Positions 1-11,404 are shown, counted from the first letter of the stretch. The stretch is 64,000 nucleotides of DNA from Hypericum androsaemum (GCA_963995505.1 OZ023186.1:6820001-6884000), one strand, 5' to 3'. Translations and numbers: made by a program. Notes: generated from the sequence alone by a model not told the origin.

Positions 1-128
1 TCAAAAAAGGATAATAAATAACCAATTAACAAAAAAGGCGTAAATGACTCTTTCAATTCCTAGAAAGAAGGACTCTCCATATTCTATATTCCGGTTGACA
101 ACCAAAAACCCTACTAGCTTTTTTTTTG

Positions 129-221
129 CCTCTAAACTAAGAAAAAATCGTACCTGCTCTTGAAAAACGACATTCCCTCTAAACTTAAAAAAATCGAACC
201 TGCTCTTGAAAAACGACATTC
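129..221. repeat. Two-copy tandem repeat, about 47 bp
   Basis: Two adjacent copies of a segment containing TACCTGCTCTTGAAAAACGA (second copy reads GAACCTGCTC) with only a few differences. There is no coding sense. It lies at the left edge, before the ATATTGGTTT array, and could belong to the terminal region of the MULE-like element to its right. Confidence 0.6.
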
Positions 222-359
222 ATTCCAGGGAAGCTACGTCTAGTATTTTTAATATATAAAAAGTTCATGTTGTAGTGATTATGCTTTCAATCTTTGTTCG
301 ATTACATCTTGTTCATGCTGAAAATTAAACTTCGTTTACATCTTGTTCATAATATTAGT

Positions 360-1600
360 TTTGTCGTGATTATTTTGGGATATTGGTTTTTCTACCAATA
401 TCATTGTACCCAAATTGGTTTTTATTTGTGTGGGGTTTCTCGTATTTTATCTCTCGTGATATTGGTTTAAAGTTTAATGGTTATTGGTTTGTATTTTCAG
501 TGACATTGGTTTTTGGTTATTGGTGTAGCTGTATAGTTATTGGTTAGTGTGGTTGGTGACATTGGTTTTGGGGTGATGTTATAGTGATTTGCAGCTGTAT
601 TGGTATTGGTTAGTACATGTAGTGATTTTGGTTTATTGTTGTGCTATAATTGATTTTTAACATCACTGATATTGGTTTGACGTTGATTTGATATTAGTTT
701 GAAACAATGTTGATATTGGTTTGTGACAGTGTTGATATTGGTTTTTAACAGTGTTGATATTGGTTTGATGCTGTATAGATATTGGTTTGTAGCTTTAATT
801 ATGTTGGTTTGTAGCTTTATTGATTTTGGTCTTTGTATGTATAGATATTGGTTTGAAGATTTATTGATACTGATTTGGATTAAATCTTGTTCAGAACGAA
901 GCATGGATGGAATAACCGATAGTCCAGATTGTCAATATGACGATTGTAATCAACAAACTGGAGGTATAGTATCTTAATTGATCCTAGTATAGAGCTTCAA
1001 AATTATTGGTATGGACGTTTTATCTTATTGGTTTTCAGATTTATTTATATTGCTTTGTAGCTTTATTGTTATTGGTTTTTGGATGTATAGTTATTGGTTT
1101 GACGTTGATTTGATATTGGTTTGAAACAGTATTGATATTGGTTTGTGACAGTGTTGATATTATTTTTTAACTATATTGATATTGGTTTGATGCTGTATAG
1201 TTATTGGTTTGTAGCTTTATTTAAGTTGGTTTATAGCTTTATTGATTTTGGTGTTTGTATGTATAGATATTGTTTTGAAGATTTATTGATACTGATTTGG
1301 ATTAAATCTTCTTCAGAACGAAGCATGGATGGAATAACCGATAGTCCAGATTGTCAACATGACGATTGTAATCAACAAATTGGAGGTATAGTATCTTAAT
1401 TGATCCTAGTATGGAGCTTCAAAATTATTGGTATGGACGTTTTATCTTATTGGTTTTGAACATTGTTAATATTGGTTTACAGCCTTATTGAAACTGGTTT
1501 GTAGTTTAGGTCATATTGGGTTTGAACTGTTTAGATGTTGGTTCCCCTTAATAGATATTGGTTTGCAAGAATTAATCTCGATTTTTATTTGGCCGTGAAG
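360..1600. repeat. Left subterminal array of ATATTGGTTT motifs
   Basis: Dozens of loosely spaced copies of (G)ATATTGGTTTG and variants, separated by 10-25 bp of A/T-rich filler. The array ends just before the transposase start at 1609. It includes a longer direct duplication: about 690-1010 is repeated at about 1112-1432, offset 422 bp, so short reading frames at 723 and 1145 are near-identical. Those frames are repeat translations, not genes. The motif is the reverse complement of the right-hand array, giving the element inverted symmetry. Confidence 0.85.
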
Positions 1601-1608
1601 TTGAGGAT

Positions 1609-4201
1609 ATGGAGGAAAAGGAACATTGGGAAAAAATAGAATTTCAATCAGTGGAAGAGGTGCATGATTTTTACTACACGTATGCACACAGAAAGGGATT
1701 CAGTGTGCAGAAATATTATCATAAAAAGAGAAAAGTCAATGGTGAACAGAGTAAGGAGATATACTACATTAGATTACTCTGCAACAAGGAAGGCCTTCGT
1801 AAGAAGTCCGATGATCCTAAATGAAAAAATGGTCGATCTTATCAACGGCTTGAGGAAAGAACAGATTGTGAAGCTATGATCCTCATCCACTATTCACCTG
1901 AAAGGTCGGTTTATTTCATAAAGGAATGGAATGTACATCACAATCATCAACTAGTCCCAAGTGAGTTGACTTATATGTTAAGATCCAACCGAAAGATGAA
2001 TCCAATGCAAGAACAAATTGCGAAAATACATAATGAAGCTGGCATTAACAATAGATCTTCCTACGAGGTAATGGCAATGGCTGGTGGTGGTGTTGAAAAT
2101 CTTGGTTTCCTCCCAATAGATTTGAAGAACCATTTGGGAACACAACGCCAGAAGATGATGAAAATGGGTGAAGCTACATCACTGCAACAATATTTCAGAT
2201 CTGAAGCATATACGAATCCATCCTTTTTTTATGAGATTGAAGTTGATAGCGATGAACAGATAGCAAATATATTTTGGGCCGACAAAAGGATGCGGATGGA
2301 CTACAAGCTCTTTGGCGATGCAATTGCTTTTGACACCACTTACAGAACAAATAAGAACTATCGTCCATTAGGTATCCTTTTATTCTAATTCTTACTATTG
2401 GTTTGGCCGATTTTTGATATTGGTTTTATATGGACATATTTTTATAAGAACTATTTCGTTTTGCAGGTCTTTTTGTAGGTTTCAATCACCATCGCATGAT
2501 TTGCATTTTCGGAGCAGCTCTCTTGTTCGACGAGACAGCTATATCCTTTCAATGGTTATTCCGAACGTTCCTCGCTTGCATGGATAACAAGGCCCCCAAG
2601 ACCATATTCACTGACCAAGACAACGCTATTGCTAAGGCATTGAGTTTGGAAATGAAAGGTACATACCATGCTTTATGTACCTGGCACATATTAGAGAACG
2701 CAAAGAAAAGGCTTAGTCAACTATTCATAAGCGAAGTGTCTCAAGCATTAAAAAATCTTATCTATAATGTTGACAATGAAGAAGAATTTGACTTTTACTG
2801 GAATAAGATGATTGAAGAGTGTTTCGAACCAGGAGGACACACATGGCTGAAATTTATACGTGAGTACCGAACACAATGGTCGTCAGCATGGGTTAAGAAA
2901 TATTTCACAGCTGGTATGGTAACGACACAACTTGTAGAATCTTGCAACATTAATGTACGTGGGTACTTGCAATCTGACTACAAACTCGTTGAGTTCTTCA
3001 CCCATTTTAACAGCTTTGTTAATGGTAAAAGGCATGCAGAGAGGGAGGCAGATTTTGAAGCAATGAATAAGCTGCCAAACAATAGACACAGCACAAGCTC
3101 ATTGGTTACGTTGGCAGAGGTATACACTCATAGAATGTTTCAGAAGTTCCAGCATGAGTATGAAGAATCTCTTCGCTACCAGATTGAACAAGTCCCGACT
3201 GGCAGTCCTTTGACAGGTAAAAAAAATTCAATACTGGTATACATGTGAAATCGTGATGGACGTAATGTGAAATGATATTGTTTACTTAACATTATTATTA
3301 GCATGCTACTTGTATTACTATGCGACTATTTTTTAACCATTGTAATGCTACACTGTAGGGAACGCAGCAAAATACTCAGTTTTCAAGCGTGGAGACGATT
3401 CAAATAAGAGTGATACAAGATTGGTGGAAATTCAGAAGACCAATGTGCAACTTGCGTGTTCGTGCAGATTGTATGAAACCGTTGGAATTTTTTGCCGACA
3501 CATTCTCAAGGTCATGACAACTCTTAGCAGCTTCATTGGTTATGATAAATTCCACATATTGCCTGAGAATTATGTGATGAAGCGGTGGACAATAAAAGCA
3601 AAAGAGGGAATGGAGATAACTATGGATGAGCCTAAGCCAGAAAATACATTTTCTGAAAACTACCAGTACTTAACGAAGAAGATGAATCATTTGGCAGCTA
3701 TGGTTTCTATGGAACCAGAAGTTGTAAAAATTGTTGACGGCAATATTAACAGTATGATTAAACAATTCTCACGCTGTACCATACAAGGTAAAAGTCGTGA
3801 ACATGAATTTGTTAATCGTTACCTGATTTATTGTCATACTTTTAATAAAATCTGAAATATTTAAATTTGCAGATACTGCAACGCCGCAAGGACAACAAGT
3901 TGATGATTTCCAGATAGCAAGCAAAGCATGGGGAAAAGGTATAAAGAAACGCGTGAATCCGAACAAGTCAAGAAAGAGGCTGAAAAGCAGTAATGAGGTT
4001 GGTAGGGAAAAAGCAAAGGCAAAGCATCATAAGACGAAACAGAAGCAACAAAATTGTTGTACTGATGTCTCAAACCACCAGACAATAGAAGATATAAATC
4101 CCATGGACATAGATTTGAATCGACCATTACAATATTTTAGAACTTGTAATATTTTAAAGAAATTTAGATTGTCCAAGGTTGAACACCATGTTATTTATTA
4201 A
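1609..4201 (+). pseudogene. FAR1/FHY3-type MULE transposase, interrupted by an in-frame stop
   Basis: Segments: 1609-2371, 2467-3216, 3359-3787 and 3873-4201, joined by GT-AG introns with consistent phase. The N-terminus resembles the FAR1 DNA-binding domain (FYYTYAHRKGFSVQ, then CNKEG and the HNH-type WNVHHNHQL). The middle is a MULE DDE domain, with AIAFDTTYRTN giving the first Asp and TIFTDQDNAIAKAL the second. A SWIM zinc finger follows (CSCRLYETVGIFCRH, CxCx..CxH). The basic C-terminal tail (KSRKRLK) could be a nuclear signal. In-frame TGA at 1822-1824 breaks the FAR1 domain; downstream codons continue in the same frame. The protein would bind element ends and catalyse cut-and-paste transposition. 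The family is clear, but a host-domesticated FAR1 gene is unlikely given the flanking arrays and the stop. Confidence 0.85.
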
Positions 4202-4202
4202 C

Positions 4203-5310
4203 CAATATCTCCAAAGCAAAATCTGTATAGAGAAACCAATTCTCGTAATCGGAAAACCAATATCTGCACGTCGCCAAACCAATTTCTGCAAGCAACAAAA
4301 CTTATATCTGCACGTCGCCAAACCAATTTCTGCAAGCAACAAAACCAATATCTGCACGTCGCCAAACCAATATCTGCAAGTCACAAAACCAATATCTGCA
4401 AGTCACAAAACCAATATCTGCACGTCGCAAAACCAATTTCTGCAAGCCACAAAACCAATATCTGCACGTCACAAAATTAATATCTGCACGTCACAAAACC
4501 AAGATCTGCAATTACCAAAACCAATATCTTCACGTCACAAAACCAATATACCGTAATCGGAAAACTAATATCTGCAATTCGCAAAACCGATATCTCCACG
4601 TCGCAAAACCAATATCTGCACGTCACGAAACCAATATCCCGTAATCGAAAAAGCAATATCTGCAATTCGAAAAAAAATATATCCAAATCGCAAAAACAAT
4701 ATCTCCAAATCGCAAAACCAATATATGCAAATCGCAAAACTAACAACTCCAAATCACAAAACCAATATCTCCAAATCACAAAACCAACAACTCCAAATCG
4801 CAAAACCATTATCTCCAAATCGCAAAACCAATATATCCAAATCGCAAAACCAATATCTCCAAATTGCAAAACCAATATTTCCACAGCGCATAACCAATAT
4901 CTACAAATCGCAAAACCAATATTTCCACAGCGCATAACCAATATATTGGAATCGCAAATCCAATATCTCCAAATCGTAAAAATAATATCTCCAAATCGCA
5001 AAACCAATGTATCCAAATCGCAAAACCAACAACTCCAAATCACAAAACCAATATCTCCAAATCGCAAAACCATTATCTCCAAATCGCAAAACCAATATTT
5101 CCACAGCGCATAACCAATATCTACAAATCGCAAAACCAATAACATTGGAGGGTCGAACCAATATCATTACAGAGCGCGAAAAATGTTAGAATGTACTAAA
5201 ACCAATAACAATATAGATGTAAACCTAATAACCGTACATAATGAATCAAATATCAGAGTACATACTCGTTGTGTTGAAAAAATAGGTTAAAACCAATGTC
5301 AATGAACATG
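4203..5310. repeat. Right subterminal array of AAACCAATAT motifs
   Basis: About 45-50 tandem copies of a roughly 22-bp unit such as CAAAACCAATATCTGCACGT or CAAAACCAATATCTCCAAAT. Two flavours alternate by zone: a GCACGTCG/GCAAGC type (about 4210-4640) and a CCAAATCGC type (about 4680-5150). There is higher-order repetition: the run with CCACAGCGCATAACCAATAT recurs near 4880, 4920 and 5100, and the ACAACTCC-containing block near 4742 recurs near 5028. The repeats leave both strands open for long stretches, which explains the long repetitive reading frames here. The array is the inverted counterpart of the left array. Confidence 0.9.
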
Positions 5311-5609
5311 ATAATTAGGCGGCCCATTCAAGTTTGAAACAAGTCAGAAAGAACCTAAAATCAAGTTTGAAACAAGTCAGAAAATATCACGTATCATACA
5401 AAACAACGTCCCCACCAAAGATCCTAAACAAGTCTTAAACAAATCTGATTTGTAGCCGAAAAGTTGCTACAATATAAGTTAAAATACATGGCAAGACCTC
5501 TATCCCTTAGACGACTTCCTTGATCTGGTATAAACCCTTTTCCTTCTTCATTCATCCAACCGCAAAACTTGAGTCAATACAGTCGGCAGCAACAAATTAT
5601 CTGGCTGTG
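5311..5609. other. A-rich spacer between array and Ulp1-like exon
   Basis: Contains a short direct repeat of TCAAGTTTGAAACAAGTCAG (about 5328-5383). No gene seen. Confidence 0.5.
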
Positions 5610-5984
5610 CTATAAGTTCAACACAAACATTTTTTTGAACAGTGCCAACACATTGGAATCAGACCAATCCAATTCAGGGATATCATGATCTACCCATAAA
5701 TGGGTGTAGTGCTCCACAAATTTGCATGCGAAAATTCTACAACTAAAACCGTTCGGTTGTTTCGGACAACTATGTAGGACTTTCCATTCAAAATCCATAC
5801 TATCATTACCTTTGATTTTGGCCATGAAAGGAGCAATGTAATCTTGTATCCTTAACCCAATACTTGACAAGATAGCAGCCTTTTCGTCTCCAACATTCAT
5901 ATTGTCCAAAATGTAACACCCTTTTGACAATGTGTCAATGACAAAGACACTGAAGTGTTGATCGTCACAATATGGAAAGATCCA
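5610..5984 (-). pseudogene. Ulp1/C48 cysteine protease-like 3' exon (MULE-associated)
   Basis: The exon starts after a TTGCAG acceptor at 5985 and runs to a stop at 5610, about 124 codons. It has the C-terminal half of a Ulp1 fold: WIFPYCDDQHFSVFVID aligns with the catalytic-His strand, YILDN carries the Asp, KQPNGF the oxyanion Gln, and FSCRIFACKFVEHY the Cys. In SUMO proteases the last motif is usually DCG; here it is SCR. Upstream exons were not found before the sequence changes character near 6060-6250, so the gene looks truncated. Known: Ulp1-like genes ride in some plant MULEs. Whether it is active is unknown, and the altered Cys context argues for decay. Confidence 0.65.
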
Positions 5985-6556
5985 CTGCAACCAAAAAGCC
6001 AAAAAAATACATGCATCAACATGACTTTGTGTTAGAAAGATATTGATGTACAAAATTCAGTCAAAATGGAAAACCATGAAAGGGTATATTAGTCATTTTA
6101 TGAGAAAAAAATAGTTGTTGACATTAGTAAAGGGACTCCGAGTATAATTTTGGCAAACTAGAGAGAGTTTTTTTATCGATTTTCAAACATCACAGGGGTG
6201 AGAGGCGAATATGCCAAATACCATAGGCCTGGTAGTAATTATCCCTTAAAAAAATAGAAAGAGAAGAAATAAACCAGAAAGAAGCACCTCTTTCCTCATT
6301 TCCAATCCCTCTCAACTTCAAGATCACAAAAATCACCCACCACCCTCCTACCTGACACATTACAGCCATCTCCCTGTCCTAAATCCTCAAACTTTCCTAC
6401 AAAACTGCCTCAAAGTTGCTTGCTTTTTTGTTGTTGTAATAAAACTAGGCCCCGGTACCCTTCTTTACGTGCTTATCCAATGGTAATCAAGGAAAGGTAG
6501 CAACTTGGGACCAGAAACGAGGACCCTTTTGGGAGCCCGAGGTGGTTTTCTGCGTT

Positions 6557-8369
6557 ATGGGGAATGTGAGCGGGAGAGAGGAAGGAGCGGGGGAGGACGG
6601 ATCCAACGGCGACAGCGACGATTTGGTGATGATGAGGTCGGATTCCCTGTCCGATCCGCCGGTGGCCAGAGGCACCCATTCGTCGGAGTCAATGGCAGTC
6701 AACAGCGGCAACAACGATGACGGGTTCTTTGGGAGGAATTACAATGTCCCCAGCACCCATCCTAGCGCTCCTCCTCTGACCCCGTCCCAATTCTCCTCTT
6801 TTATTCGCTCCTCAGGTTCTTAGTTTCCTCCTTTGTCCTTCCTTTTGATGTTTTCTTGATGCTTTGATTGGATTGTTTCTTCGCTTAGGTTGTGGTGTTA
6901 TGTGGTTTGTTGGGGTTAAAGGTTAGTCCGTACTTCTAGAGATGGCGGTCAGAGGCTCATTTGTTTGTTGAGTATTGTTTCAACCCGAGAAATCGATTGT
7001 TTAGTTAGGAATTGAGATGGTTTGTTATTGAAGTAGCTGCGGGTTGTTGCATATGGCATTCGTGTGGTTTTGCTTGGGAGTTTGTATCAAAACTTCGTCG
7101 AGAATGATATGATGAGCAGTATCGCTGTTCACCGCTTGTGCGAATTAGACCCATCTTATTGAATCTCTCAGTGTAAATGAGAAGCTCATAGCTGCTACCC
7201 TTCTGATCTGACAGGCAGGTTCTCTGGTGTGTGTGTTTTAGGTGCCTGTAGCTCTTTTGCCAGTGTACAATGGACCGTCCTTTTCAAATCCAATGTGGCA
7301 GAATGACTCACAAGGTGTCGTTGATGCTTCTCCCGAGCAAGGTATACCCACCATTATCACCTGGAATTATGGTGGTAATAATGTGGTTGTTGAAGGATCA
7401 TGGGATAACTGGACATCAAGGTATGCTTCTAGTTCTAGGTAGTAAATTTTAATTAGCAGAAAACTATGTGAATATATGACATATTTTATCGCTGCTTGTT
7501 GCAGAAAGCAATTGGAAAGGTCTGGGAAGGACCATTCGCTTCTGCTGGTGCTCCCATCTGGCATATACCATTACAAGTTTCTTGTGGATGGTGAGTGGAG
7601 ATATGCTGCGGATCTTCCTTTTCTGGTGGATGAAAGGGGTCAAGTTTGTAATATCCTTGATGTCAATGTAAGCACTGTTTCATAAGCCTTTTTTTCCTTC
7701 TCGTAGCGAACTTGAGTGTGTTTATCCTTTAAGCAATTTGTGCAGAGTTTGAGCCGTTATAAAATGCTGTTGCAAACAAGATAAATAAATTCTTGCCGGA
7801 TCAGGATTCTTAAATGATGCAATTTTGTGTAGTTTTGGGGACCATCTTCCTTGGGAACTATATATTTTTCTTCATGCTCTAAAACATGATACCATATACC
7901 ATTTGTAGTTCTTTGTTCTCTTTTGAGCTGGTTAATTTTCAGAAGAAATTGACAGGGCTGGGAAACAGCTTATTATTCTGTAGTATACTAAACTGTTACT
8001 CTGACCTTTGAATTCTGCTAACTTGCTTTAATGCTCAACATGCAGGATTATGTACCAGAAAACCCAGAAAGTGTAGCTGAATTTGAGGCGCCGCTATCTC
8101 CAGACTCTAGTTATGGCCAGACATTCTCATCCAACGAGGATTTTGCCAAGGAGCCCTTGGCAATTACTCCTCAGCTCCATCTATCTGTTCTTGACATGAA
8201 GAATTCAAGAGGAGCTTCTTCATCTTCATCCCAGCTTCAACACGTCGTGCTTAACCACCTTTTTATCGAGAAAGGATGGGCATCCCAATCTTTGGTGGCT
8301 TTGGGAATGACACACCGGTTCCAGTCCAAGTATGTCACTGTCGTACTGTACAAGCCTCTCATAAGGTAG
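6557..8369 (+). CDS. SnRK1 (AMPK) regulatory beta subunit, with a frameshift in exon 1
   Basis: Scaffold subunit of the SnRK1 energy-sensing kinase: it links the kinase and gamma subunits and influences localisation. Exons: 6557-6815, 7242-7420, 7505-7667, 8046-8369. The start ATG at 6557 gives MGNVSGRE, an N-myristoylation signal as in Arabidopsis AKINbeta1/2; the frame opens upstream without another ATG. Exons 2-3 encode the AMPK glycogen-binding (CBM48-like) domain: GIPTIITW, VEGSWDNW, GKDHSLLLVLPSGIYHYKF. Exon 4 encodes the C-terminal ASC domain (KEPLAITPQLHLSVL ... QHVVLNHLFIEKGW ... YVTVVLYKPL). Odd: the exons sum to 925 nt, not a multiple of 3. The ATG frame ends in FSSFIRSSG, while the frame that joins exon 2 reads SPLLFAPQ|VPVA, the conserved family sequence. 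One extra base near 6791 explains this: sequencing error or a real lesion. Confidence 0.93.
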
Positions 8370-8390
8370 TCTCTCCCTCTGTTGTCAATA

Positions 8391-9155
8391 GCGCGTTATA
8401 GCCCCGCTATAGCGGGGAAGCCATGGTTACTGCTACGCTAAGTTGTTGCTACCCGCTATGGAGAGTAGCGGCTGTAGCGGCGCTATAGCAGTCAAATAAC
8501 GGTCGAATAGCAATTTAGCGGCCGCTATCATGATTATATGGGAAATTCCTTAAATGTGCCAATGTGTTTAAATATTTATTTATTTATTTGGGGCATATAG
8601 GTAATTTTGCACCTCATTAAATGAATCAAATCAAGTGGTGCCCTAAGTTTTTCACACATCAGTCCTCTCTATCCCGTTCTCCATGTCTTTCTCTCTTTTC
8701 ATCTATCGAAAGAATAACTAAACTAGCCTACAGCGTGTAGTAACATGTTAAGGGTTTTTAAAGACCATTTGGTTATGGGTATTGCTTGAGGAATCAATAG
8801 TTGAGAAGAAGAGATCAGCAGCTCTTTAGAAGAAGAAGTTTGGTTCTCTTTGGAGCTTTTGATCATCTTTATCGATCTATTTGTCTATGAGTTGTGAATT
8901 TGCTTGAAGTAAATTGGCAAATGAACCACGACAAGAGCCTAGTAAATTAGCTTGAAGTAATTTGCTTGAATTTGTTTGTCTATGGTTCTTTTGGTCTCTT
9001 TAAATTTGTGTAATTTTCTATTTTTGAGTATTTATGTTTACTTTGTATACTGATTTTCAATCTTTGCAATAGCGGCTATCCCGCTATCCACTATACTTTG
9101 TATACTTAGTATTTTAAGGGGTCGCCGCTACACGGCGCTATCTGAGATTGACAAC
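8391..9155. mobile_element. Non-autonomous TIR element in the SnRK1-beta 3' flank
   Basis: Begins GTTGTCAATAGCGC and ends GGCGCTATCTGAGATTGACAAC, so the outer 9 bp (GTTGTCAAT) are perfect inverted repeats. Subterminal DNA is full of GCGGCTATAGC-like palindromic pieces at both ends (8395-8530 and 9070-9140), with an AT-rich core. No coding region is visible and no clear target duplication was found. It starts 22 bp after the SnRK1-beta stop codon, so it probably lies in that gene's 3' UTR. Likely a hAT- or MULE-type MITE; the superfamily is not settled. Confidence 0.7.
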
Positions 9156-10448
9156 CATGGTCTCTCCTTCCCTTCTTCCTTGTGTTCCGGAGTCTGTAAA
9201 GGAACTACTACATTCCTTCCACTTCATGGTCTTGCTGAGGCAACCAAATCCATGCCCCGTTTACTACCCCATCTCTCAACCTGCTCCGTACCGAGTCAAT
9301 CCCTGTTGAACCGAATGCATCCTCAGTGTCGTTTGTGCATCTCCTTAGTCTAGCTGGCCAATTTGTTGTATTCCTTAACCTCATTATGTAAGAAGGGAAG
9401 TGAACAAGACCAGGTTCCAGATGACACTGTAGCGTTTAGATACCTCGGGGCATTCTTCTAGAGATGCGTTTTGACCTCTGCAGAAATGATCCTTTCATGT
9501 GTTATATCCATAAGACAGTATTATGGAATGTTCAAAGCTACTCTGTAATACTTTGAATTCAGCAGTAATAGGAACTCCATAATGATCAATGCATTTTCCC
9601 GTGGCCTGCTACAAATTTGAGTGTTGACTTTTTCTTTTTGTCTCCCCTGCTATAAGCCTGGACTTGGTTTGTAAACTGCCGGTTACTATAAGCTTGGACA
9701 TCAGTGTTCGACAGTAACTTGTGTCTTACTTTTTACTTTTTTTTTCGAAACAAATTGGAAATTAATTCTATTTCCTTTTAACCATGAAAATAAAATAAAT
9801 TTCTCTCTTGGTAATTGAATCCAAACCAAGTTGTAAACCAGAGAAGAGGGCTTAATTACAAGTAAAATTCTGGCACATAATTAAGAGGCCAACGGAAGAA
9901 AGTGAAGAGTAGAAGGCCCTAACCTCCAACAATACATAGAGGGCTCTCGCTCTACTATCCCCTGCCCCCGTTCCTCTGCATTTTTCCCTTTGTGTTTTAG
10001 TGATGTGTTGGGAAGATGGCACAGATGATGGCATTGGAATTCAAATGTACCCGAGACGAACAGACTATTAATGTACCCGAGACGAACAACAACAACAAAG
10101 GGATGAAGAAGTTCAATGCTAATGATGGATTCAAGTGCCCTCACTGATCAAGTTAACAGACTATTAGATCGCAGTGACTGATAACCGTTCTTATTTTGAC
10201 AGCATTTATTTTTCAAACTGCATTATTTACTGATTAATCATGGAAGTTCTGTAGTCTTATCATATTCTCCCTCTGGCAAACCTGATGTAACGATAATTCG
10301 GTAATCCGAAATGGGATATTTTTTAACCACATGATGCTAGTTTAGGATCATTATGAAATATCAATACGATCGCACATATTGGTACACACATATATCATAG
10401 CCTAGACCTCAAGTGAAATCTATACTGGCAAATGATATGTTACAAATT
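9156..10448. other. Intergenic region, no gene seen
   Basis: The first part (to about 9700) reads like the continued 3' UTR of the SnRK1-beta gene, displaced by the 8391-9155 insertion. The rest has only short spurious frames, including a direct repeat of AATGTACCCGAGACGAACA at about 10042 and 10070. No RNA gene recognised. Confidence 0.5.
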
Positions 10449-11400
10449 TTACATGTATCCATTGATTAACTCACGTATGAAGATCCCACTCTTGTCTAAG
10501 AAAGAGAAAAATGCTATCCTCCATTGCCTATTACACAATAGATGAAACAAAAAACCCCAAAAGCCAATAACAAAGCCAAATGCCATGCTCACAAAGAACC
10601 ATTCGTCATCAACAAATGTAGTAAGTGTCCCACCGTGCGTATCCTTTGCAAGTGGTGTTGCCTCATTTTCATCACAACCTTTTGCTATTGGAGAACCGCA
10701 TAGTTCATTACCAGCAAAACAGGAAGCGTTGAAGCTCTGTAGCTGAGTGCTTGAAGGGATCCTTCCTGTCAAGTTGTTACTTGACAAGTTCAAGTGGTTT
10801 AGAAAATTTAAGCTTGAAATGCTAGATGGAATCTCACCGTTGAGCCTGTTAAGTGATAGATCAAGAGATTCTAACAGCCTCATAGCTCCGATATTCTGTG
10901 GAATCTCTCCGGATAGTGTGTTTTGTGATAAATTAAGCAATTGTAGCGCTGCAAGAGCTGTCACTTCATCCGGAATCTTACCTGTGAAGAAATTGTTGGA
11001 AAAATCCATAGTTCTGACCAAATTCAGAGTTGTGTTGTACTCCATAACTCTCCCTTTTATCACAAGAATAGCATCCTCAAGACTGCCTCCTACTTGTAAG
11101 GATGCTGCTGGCTTTGAGATTTGGCTTCCCATCGAGTCGTTGATGATCATCGCGCTGAGCTGGTTGATGCATCGAGGAATAGGCCCGATAAGATTATTAT
11201 TAGCCAAGTCAATTACTTGTAGATTACCAAGTGCACAAATCTCCTCAGGAAGCTTTCCATGAAACCCATTTGATCTGAGGCTAAGAATTTTCAGATTTGA
11301 CTTGCCAATCCATAATGGAATTTCTCCTTGCAAATGGTTTTCTGCAAGATCAACAATAGACAAATACTCACAGCTTCTCAATAACAAAGGTAATCCTCCA
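10449..11400 (-). pseudogene. C-terminal fragment of an LRR receptor-like protein (RLP)
   Basis: 312 open codons reading to a stop at 10449. Consecutive LRRs follow LxxLxLSxNxLxGxIP: LSIVDLAENHLQGEIP, LKILSLRSNGFHGKLP, LQVIDLANNNLIGPIP. Then come an island-like stretch, MDFSNNFFTGKIPDEV, LQLLNLSQNTLSGEIP, LESLDLSLNRLNGEIP, LNHLNLSSNNLTGRIP, the C-cap (FNASCFAGNELCGSPIAKGC), an acidic linker, one transmembrane helix (WFFVSMAFGFVIGFWGFL) and a short basic tail without a kinase. This is the EIX/Cf-type RLP layout, cell-surface receptors that act in immunity through partner kinases. The signal peptide and most LRRs are missing: at about 11400 the LRR reading meets a LINE 3' end, and no LRR sequence was found upstream to 13 kb. 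Hence a truncated gene. Confidence 0.9.
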
Positions 11401-11404
11401 AATT

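Larger units (their letters stand above)
240..6060 (+). mobile_element. Probable FAR1-type MULE with subterminal inverted arrays and a Ulp1-like gene
   Basis: Seen: a FAR1/MULE transposase reading frame on + (1609-4201), an array of ATATTGGTTT-type motifs on its left (about 360-1600), an array of the complementary AAACCAATAT motif on its right (about 4200-5310), and a Ulp1-like protease exon on - beyond it (5610-5984). Known: some plant MULEs carry a C48/Ulp1-like gene next to the transposase. Inference: all these parts belong to one element. The outer ends are approximate because no clean terminal inverted repeat with a 9-bp target duplication was found. Confidence 0.5.

Noticed and set aside
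723..1399. Two near-identical 84-aa frames
   Set aside because: Products of a 422-bp offset duplication inside the ATATTGGTTT array, not genes.
4477..5167. Long repetitive minus-strand reading frames (up to 222 aa, WYWFCDLE-type repeats)
   Set aside because: They are translations of the AAACCAATAT array, open on both strands because the unit has few stops. No domain, start context or splice signals.
360..5310. CRISPR-like array (regular repeats with spacers)
   Set aside because: The genome is plant, units have no conserved-length spacers, spacers are themselves similar, and there are no cas genes.
6473..6720. Overlapping frames around the SnRK1-beta first exon on both strands
   Set aside because: Shadows of the GC-rich exon; only the MGNVSGRE frame continues into conserved exons.
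10747..11262. 171-aa plus-strand frame opposite the RLP fragment
   Set aside because: Antisense shadow of the LRR-coding strand.
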